From: Bacilli bacterium
GTDB lineage: Bacteria; Bacillota_I; Bacilli_A; ML615J-28; CAG-698
Reading direction: 5' to 3'
Assembly (NCBI GenBank): GCA_017617065.1
Contig: JAFZWP010000013.1
Coordinates: forward strand, 1 to 64,000
DNA: 64,000 nt
The first letter of the stretch is position 1. Each line of letters begins with the position of its first letter. The notes under the pieces are model-generated. The model did not search any database and was not told the origin of the DNA. It saw only the letters and a list, made by a program, of their open reading frames with translations. Of the stretch, positions 53,042-63,524 are shown one piece after another. The position numbers and the translations under genes are program-made.

Positions 53042-55177
53042 TTATTTATCCAATTTTAAAGTAAATTCTTTAAAATTTTCTACCATACTGTTAGGGCCAA
53101 TAAATAGTTTGTATTTACCTAAATAATTAACCATTTTTTCGCCTTCATAATACATTAAATCTTTAGGATTTAAATCAAATGTTACTACCTTCTTCTCAAA
53201 AGCATTTAACGATACTTTCTTGAAGCCTTTCAACTCTTTTATTGGTCTTGACACATTTCCTGATGGAGCAGCTATGTAAAGTTGTACAACTTCAGCTCCT
53301 TTATAACTACTATCATTAACGATTTCTACCGATGCTTGCAGTTTATCACTTAAACCAATACTATCTTTAGATAACATTATATCGCCATAGATAAACTTCG
53401 AATAAGATAAACCATATCCAAATGGATACAATGGAGTAAGTTCCATATCGATATAACGCATCAAATAGTCGTTATTTCCCCCATCGTCATGTGGTCTACC
53501 ACTTGGTAGGCGATTATAGTAGATTGGTACTTGACCAATACCTCTTGGAAAACTAATTGTTAGCTTGCCTGATGGATTAATTTTTCCATACAAACAATCT
53601 ACAATCGCATCTCCACTCATTGTTCCTAAGAACCAAGCATAAAGAATTGCATGAACCTTATTCTCTTCATAAAGTTTTTTATACTTAGTTAACACAAGTG
53701 GTCTTCCACCAAATATAACAAGTACAATTCTTTTGTTAAGTTTTAGTAATTCTTCTAGTAATGCTTCATGTGCACTAATTACATCTAAAGACGTTCTTGA
53801 CTTGTTTTCGCCACTCATCCATTGCTCTTCGCCTATTGTTAATACAATCGTATCAGATTTACTTGCTACATTAATAGCTTCATCTAATAACTCTTTATTT
53901 GTATCAAACATATCAGAGCCTTTAGCATAAAGATAATGGTATCCTTTTTTATCAAGAGACTCTTTAATTGTAACTGTGTCATCAAAGTTAACCTTTCCTC
54001 CCCAAGCACCAATAACCTTTTTCTCATCCACAAACGGACCGATAAAGGCTATCTTTTGTTTTTTGGCTAGAGGCAAAATTGAATTATTCTCAAGTAAGCA
54101 CATAGCTTCACTTGCGACCTGATAAGCTATTTTTTTACTTTTTTCTTCTAAAAAGTAAGATTCAGAATTTTCATAAATTGCTTTATACGGATTATCAAAT
54201 AAACCCATTTTGTATTTGATATTTAAAACTCGATAACATGCTTCATCAATTAATCTTTCGTTTACTTCCCCAGCATTAACTAGTTCTTCTAAATTATCAA
54301 TAAAGCACCTAGTATACATCTCGTGGTCAACTCCCGCATTTATACCTTTTTTGGCACACTCACGGGTATCTATAGCACAGTGATGTTCTTTTACTTCTTC
54401 TAAAGAGCCCCAATCCGTAACAACAACATTTTTAAATCCTAATTTCTTTCTTAAAACATGACGTAACAGATAATCATTAATTGTTACTGGAACATCATTA
54501 AATGTATTAAATGATGACATTACCATTTCACAGCCATTATTAATTGCTTCTTTAAATGGTGGCAAGTAGTGATTAAATAGAGTCGTAGTACTCATTTCTA
54601 CGCCATCATAATCTCTACCACCTACACAGGCTCCATACCCAACATAATGTTTAGCACAGGCCCCAAGTCCACCTTTATGGTATCCTTTTACATAGGCCGC
54701 TGCTATATGTTTAGATAAATAAGCATCTTCACCATTGCCTTCCATAACACGTCCCCATCTTGCATCTCTTGCAATATCTAACATTGGGGAAAATGTTATG
54801 TTAACACCACTATGGGATGCTTCGTATCCAACCATCTTACAACCTTTTTCGATTAAAGATGGATTCCATGTAGCAGACATGGCAAGGTTAATTGGTAGCA
54901 TTGTCCTACAGCCATGAATAATATCATTACAAAACATCAATGGTATTTTATTTTTTGTTTCATTTACCGCAATCTCTTGTAATCTCTTAATTACATTTAC
55001 ATCATTTAAACCAATGATTGATCCTACTTCACCTTTATAAATAGAATCTAAGGTATTAGTAGTCCCATTTACATTTCCCGTAATTAATGACCCATCATAA
55101 GGAGATTGGTACATTTGACCAATCTTCTCACGCAGTGTCATTTTTTTCATTAAGTCTAAAACAAACTTGTTTTCCAT
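53042..55177 (-). CDS. Cytoplasmic GH3 beta-glucosidase
   Basis: A 711-residue glycoside hydrolase family 3 enzyme releasing glucose (or another sugar) from the non-reducing end of beta-linked oligosaccharides. The (beta/alpha)8 domain has the nucleophile Asp in NVVVTDWGS (near 258) and the family's SPMLDIARDARWGRVMEGNGED and CAKHYVGYG; the second domain has GEEQWMSGENKSR with the probable acid/base Glu; a fibronectin-III-like C-terminus follows. No signal peptide is seen, so it should act on imported oligosaccharides. Size and layout resemble GH3 enzymes of Listeria innocua acting on sophorose-type sugars. Confidence 0.93.
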   Translation of the reverse strand: MENKFVLDLMKKMTLREKIGQMYQSPYDGSLITGNVNGTTNTLDSIYKGEVGSIIGLNDVNVIKRLQEIAVNETKNKIPLMFCNDIIHGCRTMLPINLAMSATWNPSLIEKGCKMVGYEASHSGVNITFSPMLDIARDARWGRVMEGNGEDAYLSKHIAAAYVKGYHKGGLGACAKHYVGYGACVGGRDYDGVEMSTTTLFNHYLPPFKEAINNGCEMVMSSFNTFNDVPVTINDYLLRHVLRKKLGFKNVVVTDWGSLEEVKEHHCAIDTRECAKKGINAGVDHEMYTRCFIDNLEELVNAGEVNERLIDEACYRVLNIKYKMGLFDNPYKAIYENSESYFLEEKSKKIAYQVASEAMCLLENNSILPLAKKQKIAFIGPFVDEKKVIGAWGGKVNFDDTVTIKESLDKKGYHYLYAKGSDMFDTNKELLDEAINVASKSDTIVLTIGEEQWMSGENKSRTSLDVISAHEALLEELLKLNKRIVLVIFGGRPLVLTKYKKLYEENKVHAILYAWFLGTMSGDAIVDCLYGKINPSGKLTISFPRGIGQVPIYYNRLPSGRPHDDGGNNDYLMRYIDMELTPLYPFGYGLSYSKFIYGDIMLSKDSIGLSDKLQASVEIVNDSSYKGAEVVQLYIAAPSGNVSRPIKELKGFKKVSLNAFEKKVVTFDLNPKDLMYYEGEKMVNYLGKYKLFIGPNSMVENFKEFTLKLDK

Positions 55178-55184
55178 AATTTAC

Positions 55185-56537
55185 CTATAGTCTTGTAAAG
55201 CCAAGAATATCAATTGCATTTTGAATGTAATCAATTTGCATGAAGGTATCCCAAATGATTTCACTTCGATAATTTTCAATCATTAATACGGTAATTCCCT
55301 TGTCAATACCAATAACACTACCAGCAATCCATACTTTTTGGCCATCAAAATTGAATGCATCTTTAAAACCATATACACCAATTAGATCTCCATCTAGTAA
55401 TGTGGCATAGTTTTTAAATACTGGCATTACTTGATCAGGGGCAAATGGTAGTGATCCGATTGCTCCACAACAAGCAATGGTTCCATCATTTTTAAAGTTC
55501 TTCTGCATTCCTGTACCAGCTGGATATGTACCAAGTAAGCCGCTATATCCACCAGGAACATCTGATGCTGTTACACCCCATTGATCTTTCGCAAATGTAT
55601 TGAAGTTTTCTGGGTTAGTAACGCAGTATTCGTAATTAGCTAGCGTTGCCTCCACAGAATTATCAAACCAGTTTGTTCCATTTTCATCAACCATAAATCT
55701 AAAATCGATAAAAGCATGCGAGAATTGATAAGTAAATATTGATCCAAACCAAGAACAAATTGCTGTATGACCTTTATAAGTACCAGTATTACGTTTGAAC
55801 GCATAATATACTTTTTTATCAATTGGATGAGTTGGAGAACCGGCACCTAAAAAGTACATCATTAATTGTTCACCATATACATCCCAAGCTCCGCTAAAGT
55901 TAGATCCATCATATGACATATAGAAATTATTAGTTTTAGGATTTACAAACCAGTCCCATTCAGCTTCTTCATAAATTGATCTAGACAATCTTTCGACTTC
56001 ATCACCAAAATATTTTCCGGCAGCTAATGCTCCACAGAAGAATATGGCGGAATCGATATTTGATATTTCTGATCCACTAGCAACACTACCAGTTTTTTCT
56101 TGATAGAAATGATAATAGAATCCGTGAACTTTTGGTAAATCCTTTACATGACTTAATGTTAATAAACATCTATCATATCCTTCTTGACGGGTAATGTAAC
56201 CATTTTTAACTCCCGCAATATAGCTAGCTAATCCGTATCCAACAGACGCAATAGAAGCTAGGCCATTTGATGGATAGCGGTCAGGGATTAGACCGCATCC
56301 ACCAAGTAATTCATTAACATTTTGGGTCTCCCAAAAGAAATTAAAACTTGCTTCTTCTTCCTCAAGCATATATTGATTCTTTAAGTAAGTATCTCGTTTT
56401 GTAGGAGTTGTGCCACTATTACCACCTTGGTTATTACCATTATCTCCATTATTAGATGGATTATTAGTACATCCAGGAATTAAGAAGATTGCTAGTATTA
56501 GAATAACAAGTAAGAATTTTTTAATAAATTTATACAT
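55185..56537 (-). CDS. GH144-like glycoamylase-domain lipoprotein (putative endo-beta-1,2-glucanase)
   Basis: A 450-residue lipoprotein: signal peptide with lipobox IPGC (residue 23), an Asn/Gly linker (about 24-48), then an all-helical (alpha/alpha)6-like domain of the PF10091 glycoamylase family. Typical segments are EEASFNFFWETQN, SIASVGYGLASYIAG, DSAIFFCGALAAGKYF, WDVYGEQLMMYFLGAG, QFSHAFIDFR and the closing DQVMPVFKNY. Characterised PF10091 enzymes in GH144 cut beta-1,2-glucan into short sophoro-oligosaccharides. It overlaps the permease stop by one base and precedes GH3, which fits outside cutting, import and inside hydrolysis. Specificity is inferred. Confidence 0.8.
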   Translation of the reverse strand: MYKFIKKFLLVILILAIFLIPGCTNNPSNNGDNGNNQGGNSGTTPTKRDTYLKNQYMLEEEEASFNFFWETQNVNELLGGCGLIPDRYPSNGLASIASVGYGLASYIAGVKNGYITRQEGYDRCLLTLSHVKDLPKVHGFYYHFYQEKTGSVASGSEISNIDSAIFFCGALAAGKYFGDEVERLSRSIYEEAEWDWFVNPKTNNFYMSYDGSNFSGAWDVYGEQLMMYFLGAGSPTHPIDKKVYYAFKRNTGTYKGHTAICSWFGSIFTYQFSHAFIDFRFMVDENGTNWFDNSVEATLANYEYCVTNPENFNTFAKDQWGVTASDVPGGYSGLLGTYPAGTGMQKNFKNDGTIACCGAIGSLPFAPDQVMPVFKNYATLLDGDLIGVYGFKDAFNFDGQKVWIAGSVIGIDKGITVLMIENYRSEIIWDTFMQIDYIQNAIDILGFTRL

Positions 56538-58453
56538 TACATTCCTCCAAGACCTGTCTTATCAATTCCTTGTACAAACCATTTTTGTAAAATGAAGTAC
56601 ATGATTAATAAAGGTAATATACTAATTAATGTACCAGCCATATAAACTGCATCATTTAATTTATCAGTATAACTACTCGACTGTCCTGCCGACGCATATA
56701 CCGATCTATACGATTCTGCAAACCTTGATAACTGCATTGGTAGAGTCGAAGCATTAGAAATGTATAGTGAAGTAAGGTAAGTTTCATTCCAATACCATAC
56801 AAAATTAAATATGAATGCCACAATAAACATTGTTACTGATAGAGGGATTGCCACTCTAAAGAAGATTTTGAATGGTCCCGCACCATCTAGCATTGCTGCT
56901 TCATCTAATTCACGCGGTAACATGATAAAGAATTCATAGAACAATAAGATAAATATTGCATTCTTTAATCCTTGCGCAAATGTAGCAGGAAGAGCAAATG
57001 TTAATACTGATCCAAGTAAACCAAGCTTACTATAAGTAACATATGTTGGGATCATTAAGATTTGTGATGGAATAATAAATGAAGCAATAATTAAACCAAA
57101 CACAATCTTTTTACCTTTAAATTTAAACTTAGCTAGACCATATCCAACAAGAGATGTTGATGCAACTTGAAGTATTGTTGGAATAAATGCATAGTACACT
57201 GATTGGCCTAATGCTTTAAAGAAACCAATTGTCTTAAATGCCTTCACAAAGTTTTGGAAATATAACTTTGTTGGGATTAAACTTACGGATGGATTTAGCA
57301 CATCATCTGGTGATTGTAAGCTTATTAATAACATATAAATAAATGGATATAAGAAAGCAAAACTCATTACACCAAGTAATAAATATGTAAATATCTTAAC
57401 TACAATTCCATCTGATAAGTTTCTACCCAGTACGATTCTTTTTATCTTCTTACCTCTTGCTGTTGAATTAAAGAAATTAGGTTGAATATCATAACGCTTA
57501 GTTGTTGTGAAATATCCTTCAATTGAACCATATTTCTTTTCTTTTCTTCTAATCTTACCGAAGAAGATAAAGAATAATAAAGCAATGACGATAGCTAAAG
57601 CTAAGAAATATAGCCAAGCTAAAGCTGAAGAAAAACCAAAACCTTTACCAATTTGCGTATCAAACATACAACTCTTAATTACTGCAATTACACCATTATT
57701 ATCAAATGTGGCAAGTAATATAAATGTATAAACTAAATTGATAAATATAGCTGTCTTCAAAGCAGGTAGGGTAATTTTCCAAAATTGTTCCCAAACACTT
57801 GCTCCATCCATTTGGCTAGCTTCGTACATACTCTTATCTAATTTTTGTAAAACGGTTAAGTAAACTATTAACTGAACACCACTAAACCAAAACATATAAA
57901 CTAAATTTTGGAATGTCTTAACAATAAAATTAGAAACTGTTGCTCCAAGGGTAGAACCAATTAGGTTAACAATACCAAAATCACCAATAGTACTCATAAC
58001 GATAACATTTTTACTAACAAGTTCAGTCATTACTGGTCCAGATACAATTACAACCGGTAAGAAGAATATTGTTCTAAAGAATCCTCTTCCTTTAATGTTA
58101 CCATTTAGAATAACCGCAAATAATACCGCAAATACATTGATGATAAATACCATTATCAAGCTTTCTTTAAAGAAATTAAGTAATGCTTGAATCATTGTTC
58201 TGTCAGTTGTAAAGGCTGTTTGATAGTTGCCTAAACCAATCCATTCAGTTAAGATTCCATCAGCACTAATTGTAACTTTATTGAAACTCAAGAATAATGA
58301 ATAAATCATCGGAAAGGCACCAAATACTAAAAAGCCAATAATCCAAGGACTAACAAATAATAGGCCAGCTAAATTATCACGCTGTGCATTATTTAGTCTT
58401 TTCTTTTGTTTTTTAGTAAGTGGGGCTTGATTTAATGTCTTTACTTCTTCCAT
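56537..58453 (-). CDS. Single-chain fusion of two carbohydrate ABC permease subunits (MalF-MalG type)
   Basis: A 638-residue protein in which both membrane subunits of a sugar importer are joined. Residues about 1-300 are a MalF/UgpA-type permease (FVSPWIIGFLVFGAFPMIYSL) with EAA loop YEASQMDGASVWEQFWKITLP; residues about 345-638 are a MalG/UgpE-type permease with EAA loop DEAAMLDGAGPFKIFFRVAIP. The linker (about 300-345) is basic. These subunits are normally two genes; no stop or frameshift interrupts the frame. The ATPase is absent from the window, as is usual where a shared MsmX-type ATPase serves many importers. No binding protein is seen either. Confidence 0.9.
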   Translation of the reverse strand: MEEVKTLNQAPLTKKQKKRLNNAQRDNLAGLLFVSPWIIGFLVFGAFPMIYSLFLSFNKVTISADGILTEWIGLGNYQTAFTTDRTMIQALLNFFKESLIMVFIINVFAVLFAVILNGNIKGRGFFRTIFFLPVVIVSGPVMTELVSKNVIVMSTIGDFGIVNLIGSTLGATVSNFIVKTFQNLVYMFWFSGVQLIVYLTVLQKLDKSMYEASQMDGASVWEQFWKITLPALKTAIFINLVYTFILLATFDNNGVIAVIKSCMFDTQIGKGFGFSSALAWLYFLALAIVIALLFFIFFGKIRRKEKKYGSIEGYFTTTKRYDIQPNFFNSTARGKKIKRIVLGRNLSDGIVVKIFTYLLLGVMSFAFLYPFIYMLLISLQSPDDVLNPSVSLIPTKLYFQNFVKAFKTIGFFKALGQSVYYAFIPTILQVASTSLVGYGLAKFKFKGKKIVFGLIIASFIIPSQILMIPTYVTYSKLGLLGSVLTFALPATFAQGLKNAIFILLFYEFFIMLPRELDEAAMLDGAGPFKIFFRVAIPLSVTMFIVAFIFNFVWYWNETYLTSLYISNASTLPMQLSRFAESYRSVYASAGQSSSYTDKLNDAVYMAGTLISILPLLIMYFILQKWFVQGIDKTGLGGM

Positions 58454-60607
58454 CTAAGCCACCACATAACTTCTTGCATTCACAAGATGCCCTTCAAATG
58501 TATAATCATTATTTGTATAATTTACAATTACTTTTTTACCATTACTATATGTAACTACACTTACACCTTCAATTGGAATAATACGCCCTTCAATTGTAGC
58601 ACCACTTACTTGATTAAGGGCACTACTTATTAAAGCATATTCTTCTTTAATCATATCTGCTACAGAAGAATAATATGTAGCATAATAATCACTAGATAAC
58701 GTATTTGATAATAAATAACTTGGTTGTTTTGTAATTAAATAAGCAGGATTTACTCCATATTCAATACATTTCAAAACATCTAAATCAATATTTGAAGAGA
58801 AATTAAGGAATGGAGAATAATAATCAATATATCCTTTTAATAAGATTTGTAAGAATGGAACTGAATCAGTTACAAACCTACTTCTTTCGGAATAAAGAGG
58901 CATATTTAAATACTTAGAAGTATTTGCTAAGAAATAATAATTAGGTTTATACATCGGAAGCTTATTTTCCCCAAGTAAACCACTATAGTTTTCTAACATT
59001 TCACTTCTAGTTAGTTTATTATTCTTATCACCATATAGACGGTATCCAATTCCATCTAAAGCAAGTCTACCATCATATTTATCAACTGCTTTTAAAGTAT
59101 ATTTCATTACATCCTTAGCATTAGCATAGAATTTATATTTATTGGCTTCAACCGCAATATAATTCTTTTCATTATATAAATTAACTAATACTTTGTTAGG
59201 ATAACTCTTCTTTGAGTTATAACTTTCTACTGGATTATAGTAGAAATATGCTTCTAAATCTCTTAATTCATGCATTGAACCAAGTCGTCTATCAAATTGA
59301 TAATTCTTAACACTTTGATTTGAATAACCTTTTTTATTAAATGCACGTAAAGTATAGAATACATTATTAACACCATTACTATTTAAATCTTCATTAATAT
59401 GAATGATATCTCTAGTTGTAGTCATATTCTTATACTTTTTAAAGATTAAACCTTTTTCATAGTCACGGCCAAATGCTTCAATATGAGCATCAATTTCGCT
59501 ACTATCATTATTTCTAGATAGCTTTCCTTCGCTAATTAATTCTTCTTGATAAGCTTTAGCCATACCTAAGTAGTTAGCTTCCTCATTAGAAAGTATTGTG
59601 TATTCCACATCTATATCCACATCATAATTAGTTTCAGGAATCATAAGCATTTGTTCAGATCCAGGAATAGTTAAGTAATAAATCTCACGTGTATTGAATG
59701 TAGTATAAATAAAGTTAAATCCTTGATCGATGTTAGCAGGACTATATGTAAGGGTAGCAAACGCTTCGCCACTCTTAACATTGACTAACATTGCGTTTTG
59801 GTTAACACCATGACATATTCCATAAATTGGTAAGCTTAATACTTCATTTTCGGTATTTTTAGAAATATTAGCATCGGTTCCATAGAACTTTGCTGAATAT
59901 GTAGATGTAATTGGTGAAGTTGCAGTATATCTAACAAGTGCACCACTTCCTGAAGCTAAAAAGATATAGCCAGGAATATTATCTTTATAAACAGCACCTA
60001 AATATGGAAACATCGTAATAGCAGTTAGTCTATTTGTTCCGCTTTCAATAATTTCGTCAGCTTTAATAATAACTTCAATTGATGATTCTTTTAAAGTTAT
60101 TTCATAACTAAATTTAATATCAGCTTTATCTAGCACTACGTTTACTTTTAATGTGTTTGCGCTAACACTTTCTGTTAGTTTGGCATTTGTATCTGCCGCA
60201 TATACATCCTTAACATTACCATCTTCATTACGGTATAAAACTTTAAATGCTGATGATAATCTTTTCTTAACTGCATTATTAAAATCATATTGATCGATAT
60301 TTAAAATATCACTTGCCCAAATATAATTAGTAGTTTTGTTTTTAATCCTAACAGCGCCAGTTTTATTATTTGTATATAATTCTAGGTTAGCATTACTAAG
60401 TTTAAGATTAAAATCAGTTAAATCTACATCCCCTTGATTATATACAGTCTCATCATCCACATGTGTAAATAGTGATGAATCAAGGAAGAATTCAGCGCTT
60501 TCGCTAGCTTCTTCTTTTGCTTGAACTTTATTATTTGAAAGAGTCAAAACACAAACTGATAATAATGCAAAGATAAATAATGATAATAATCGCATTTTCT
60601 TTATCAT
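58454..60607 (-). CDS. Secreted DUF5696 protein
   Basis: A 717-residue exported protein with signal peptide (about 1-30, cleavage near VQA-KEE) and no lipobox. It matches the DUF5696 group, found next to sugar ABC permeases and Yip1-type proteins in Bacillota, with no established function. The first half is beta-rich (NLELYTNNKTGAVRIKNK, YIFLASGSGALVRY) like a galactose-mutarotase fold; the second half (about 390-700) reads like a TIM barrel (YYFLANTSKYLN, ALDGIGYRLYGD). A glycoside hydrolase role is plausible but I see no assigned catalytic pair. It overlaps the preceding gene by four bases. Confidence 0.78.
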   Translation of the reverse strand: MIKKMRLLSLFIFALLSVCVLTLSNNKVQAKEEASESAEFFLDSSLFTHVDDETVYNQGDVDLTDFNLKLSNANLELYTNNKTGAVRIKNKTTNYIWASDILNIDQYDFNNAVKKRLSSAFKVLYRNEDGNVKDVYAADTNAKLTESVSANTLKVNVVLDKADIKFSYEITLKESSIEVIIKADEIIESGTNRLTAITMFPYLGAVYKDNIPGYIFLASGSGALVRYTATSPITSTYSAKFYGTDANISKNTENEVLSLPIYGICHGVNQNAMLVNVKSGEAFATLTYSPANIDQGFNFIYTTFNTREIYYLTIPGSEQMLMIPETNYDVDIDVEYTILSNEEANYLGMAKAYQEELISEGKLSRNNDSSEIDAHIEAFGRDYEKGLIFKKYKNMTTTRDIIHINEDLNSNGVNNVFYTLRAFNKKGYSNQSVKNYQFDRRLGSMHELRDLEAYFYYNPVESYNSKKSYPNKVLVNLYNEKNYIAVEANKYKFYANAKDVMKYTLKAVDKYDGRLALDGIGYRLYGDKNNKLTRSEMLENYSGLLGENKLPMYKPNYYFLANTSKYLNMPLYSERSRFVTDSVPFLQILLKGYIDYYSPFLNFSSNIDLDVLKCIEYGVNPAYLITKQPSYLLSNTLSSDYYATYYSSVADMIKEEYALISSALNQVSGATIEGRIIPIEGVSVVTYSNGKKVIVNYTNNDYTFEGHLVNARSYVVA

Positions 60608-62652
60608 GTTCGATACACTCCTTCCCTAAATAATCCGATGATGAATTGAACAAATTGCATAGTTAGAATATAAAGTACTAAGTATAAAAGAACCATAATA
60701 ACTACTGCTAAGAATGTTAAGACGATATTTAAGATAAATTCACCAAGTTTATAATTATGAATTTGACTAATCATTATTATTAAATTAACGATTGACCAAG
60801 CCCATAACAATCCATTTAGTATTTGATATAAATAACCTTCATTATAAGTTAAGAAATTACTAATTAGGTCAACTGGAATCTTAAATAAGATAATAGGTGC
60901 AAATGATACCATTGTACCAATAAAGATATCTCTAAAGAATCCTTCACCACTTTGTAGAGTAGATACTAAATAGTTACCAACTACAAATAATAATATTATT
61001 AATCCCCATCTTAATAATTCAAAGGCAAAATTCATATCCTTTACATTTGCGCTTCTAAATAGATAGCCTCTTATGAAGTAATCACCAAATATATTAATTA
61101 AAATAAAGACAACGAATAATCCCCAAGCGGTTCTTGTTCTAATCTTTAAGCCAAACTTGATATCATAGAATACATCTTTTGGCTTTCTAAAGATCTTAAG
61201 TAAATATTTTAATTCATTTAGTAATTTAGAATTACTTAGTTTTTCTTTGACTTTAGTTAAATCAATCTTAGTTAGACTCCAAAGTTTAGAATATACATGG
61301 AATATCTTAAGTAGAATTAGTACAACTAATACTATAATCATCCAAACAAGATTGCGATTAAACCAATCATCTCTAAGTTCCCAATAAACTTCACTATAAC
61401 CAGCTTTATAATTAGCTAGTTTAAAATATTCAATAGCTTTATCATAATCTTCTAGTCTTTGAGCAATTTTACCTAGGCCAACATATGCTGATACGAAGCT
61501 TGCACTTTGGCGAAGTATTTCTTCGTAAGCAATAGTTGCTTGTTCATAATTACCTTCGTTATAAGCAAGAATTGCTTTTGTAACCGTAGATGCAAATGAA
61601 GTTTTTCTAAAGACTTGAATATTCTTTCCGCCACTATCTAAAACCCAAATGTTTTCACTACTATCAACTGCTATTCCTTTTGCACTATCAAATTCACCAA
61701 TTAGACTTGATCCTGATTTTGTGGAACCAAAACAGAATAGTAGGCTTCCATCAGGGTCCATTACTTGAACAACGCCTTCATTAGATGAATCTACTGTATA
61801 AATAAAACCATTTTTATCTACTGTAATATCTTTATATGAATTAGAGAAAAAGCCATCTTTTGCTAAAACATTAGTACCACTAATGTTATATTTTTTAAGA
61901 CTAATACCAGTTTCACCATCAATTACCGTATAAACTATGTTCTTTTTATCGATAGCTAAGTTAGTAGTTGCTTTTGGAGAAAGTGAAGCATAAGTTTCAC
62001 GATCTTCTTTTGATAAGAATAAACGTTTAATAAATAAAGATATAGTTAACTTTACATTATTAGGACCAAAGTAGCCCATGAATTCACCATCACTATTTAG
62101 TTGGATAATTCCAGTTGAGTTACCTTCACTAGTAATGAAGATATTGCCGTTCTTATCAACTACTACTTTAGTTGGACGGTACTGGCTATCTTCTCCAAAT
62201 AACGCTTCAACTGGGCGGCCAAATGTCTTTAGTAATGTGCCATCACCACCAAATTTATAAACATTCTTTTCATCTGCTACAAAAATATTTCCATTACCAT
62301 CAGTACATACACCTTGAGGACCAGACAGTGTCCCTTCCCCAATAGTAGTTACTGTAGCTGCACGCGTATCGTAGCGATATACTACTTTTGCTCCCTTATC
62401 CGCAATATAAGCTATATCATTATCATCGATATAGATATCTTGAGGATTTGTTAGCCCTATATTAATTACGTTAACTCCTTCATATGCTAGAGGCGAAATA
62501 TTAAGTTCACCTTCTAGACCAACCGCATATGTATTATATGGGTTATTGTTAATTTCACTTTTAGCTTCTACATGTTTACCATTTACGCAAACTACACAAA
62601 CAACGAATACTATTAGTACCATTAGTATTCTTTTAATCATATTCTTCTTCAT
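60604..62652 (-). CDS. NHL-repeat, TPR and Yip1-domain membrane protein
   Basis: A 682-residue protein with signal peptide (about 1-31), an extracytoplasmic beta-propeller of NHL repeats (about 65-350; LTNPQDIYIDDNDIAYIAD, LSGPQGVCTDGNGNIFVAD), a short TPR pair (about 360-420), a membrane helix (about 430-450), a cytosolic linker and a Yip1-like block of several helices (about 495-675). Such proteins travel with sugar ABC permeases and DUF5696 proteins in Bacillota. A sensor or scaffold for the transporter is my inference; no enzyme motif is seen. Its start overlaps the stop of the MalG-type permease by one base. Confidence 0.8.
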   Translation of the reverse strand: MKKNMIKRILMVLIVFVVCVVCVNGKHVEAKSEINNNPYNTYAVGLEGELNISPLAYEGVNVINIGLTNPQDIYIDDNDIAYIADKGAKVVYRYDTRAATVTTIGEGTLSGPQGVCTDGNGNIFVADEKNVYKFGGDGTLLKTFGRPVEALFGEDSQYRPTKVVVDKNGNIFITSEGNSTGIIQLNSDGEFMGYFGPNNVKLTISLFIKRLFLSKEDRETYASLSPKATTNLAIDKKNIVYTVIDGETGISLKKYNISGTNVLAKDGFFSNSYKDITVDKNGFIYTVDSSNEGVVQVMDPDGSLLFCFGSTKSGSSLIGEFDSAKGIAVDSSENIWVLDSGGKNIQVFRKTSFASTVTKAILAYNEGNYEQATIAYEEILRQSASFVSAYVGLGKIAQRLEDYDKAIEYFKLANYKAGYSEVYWELRDDWFNRNLVWMIIVLVVLILLKIFHVYSKLWSLTKIDLTKVKEKLSNSKLLNELKYLLKIFRKPKDVFYDIKFGLKIRTRTAWGLFVVFILINIFGDYFIRGYLFRSANVKDMNFAFELLRWGLIILLFVVGNYLVSTLQSGEGFFRDIFIGTMVSFAPIILFKIPVDLISNFLTYNEGYLYQILNGLLWAWSIVNLIIMISQIHNYKLGEFILNIVLTFLAVVIMVLLYLVLYILTMQFVQFIIGLFREGVYRT

Positions 62653-63524
62653 TATTTAATACCTGAATGAGACATAGTGTCCATAACCTTAGATTGTAAG
62701 AAGATAAAGATGACTAGATTTGGTACGAATATAATCAATGCTGCTGCTGCACTTACACCAGCTCCACTAATACTATTAGAGGCATTAGTTAAAGTTGATA
62801 AGTAGTAAGCAAATGTTTGAAATTCTTCTTGGTTAACATATAAATTTGATGTTTCAGTATTGTTCCAAGCCGTTTGGAAGGCAAGGATTGCTACTGTTAC
62901 TAAAGCAGGTTTAATTAGAGGTAGGATGATCTTCGTATAAATGAAGAAATCACCAGCACCATCCATTTTCGCTGCTTCGATTAATTCGTTTGGTACTTCA
63001 TCAATAAATTGTTTTACTAAAAACAGTCCTACTGGAATTGCAAGTAATGGTAAGATATGTGCCCATAAAGTATTAATAATTCCAATCTTGGAAATAATTA
63101 AGAATCTAGGAATTATAACTGCACAGCTTACGAACATCATTGATAAAGTATTGATTTCGAATAATACTGATTTTAATTTAAATTTTTTCTTTGATAAGAT
63201 GTAACCAGCCATTGAAGAAATGATAACTGATAGAGCCGTTACCGCTAAAGTAACAATAATACTATTGATTAAATAACGATAAATTGGAAGTCCAGTTGAA
63301 CCACTTCTTTGGAATAAATCCACAAAGTTACCAAATGTTGGGTTACGTACAAAGAATTTAGGTGGGAATTCTAACAACTCATCTAATGGTTTAAAGGCTG
63401 AAACAAACAAATAAACGATTGGTAAAGCCATAAACGCAGCAAGTGGTACGATGATGATGTAGAACTTGATTTGATCACGAGTGAAATGTTTAGGATTGAA
63501 CTTTGTTCCAGTATTATATCTCAT
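62652..63524 (-). CDS. Carbohydrate ABC transporter permease (MalG type)
   Basis: A 290-residue inner-membrane permease of a sugar importer with six helices. The EAA loop that contacts the ATPase is [20 protein letters not shown] (near residue 190). It starts inside the last four bases of the MalF-type gene and is the second gene of the visible operon. Together they form the normal two-subunit importer, distinct from the fused permease further along, so this locus encodes two membrane systems. Confidence 0.92.
   Translation of the reverse strand: MRYNTGTKFNPKHFTRDQIKFYIIIVPLAAFMALPIVYLFVSAFKPLDELLEFPPKFFVRNPTFGNFVDLFQRSGSTGLPIYRYLINSIIVTLAVTALSVIISSMAGYILSKKKFKLKSVLFEINTLSMMFVSCAVIIPRFLIISKIGIINTLWAHILPLLAIPVGLFLVKQFIDEVPNELIEAAKMDGAGDFFIYTKIILPLIKPALVTVAILAFQTAWNNTETSNLYVNQEEFQTFAYYLSTLTNASNSISGAGVSAAAALIIFVPNLVIFIFLQSKVMDTMSHSGIK

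Noticed and set aside
55640-55846. Minus-strand frame inside the GH144-like gene
   Set aside because: It is another frame of the same gene, rich in Leu/Ile, with no ribosome site or family match.
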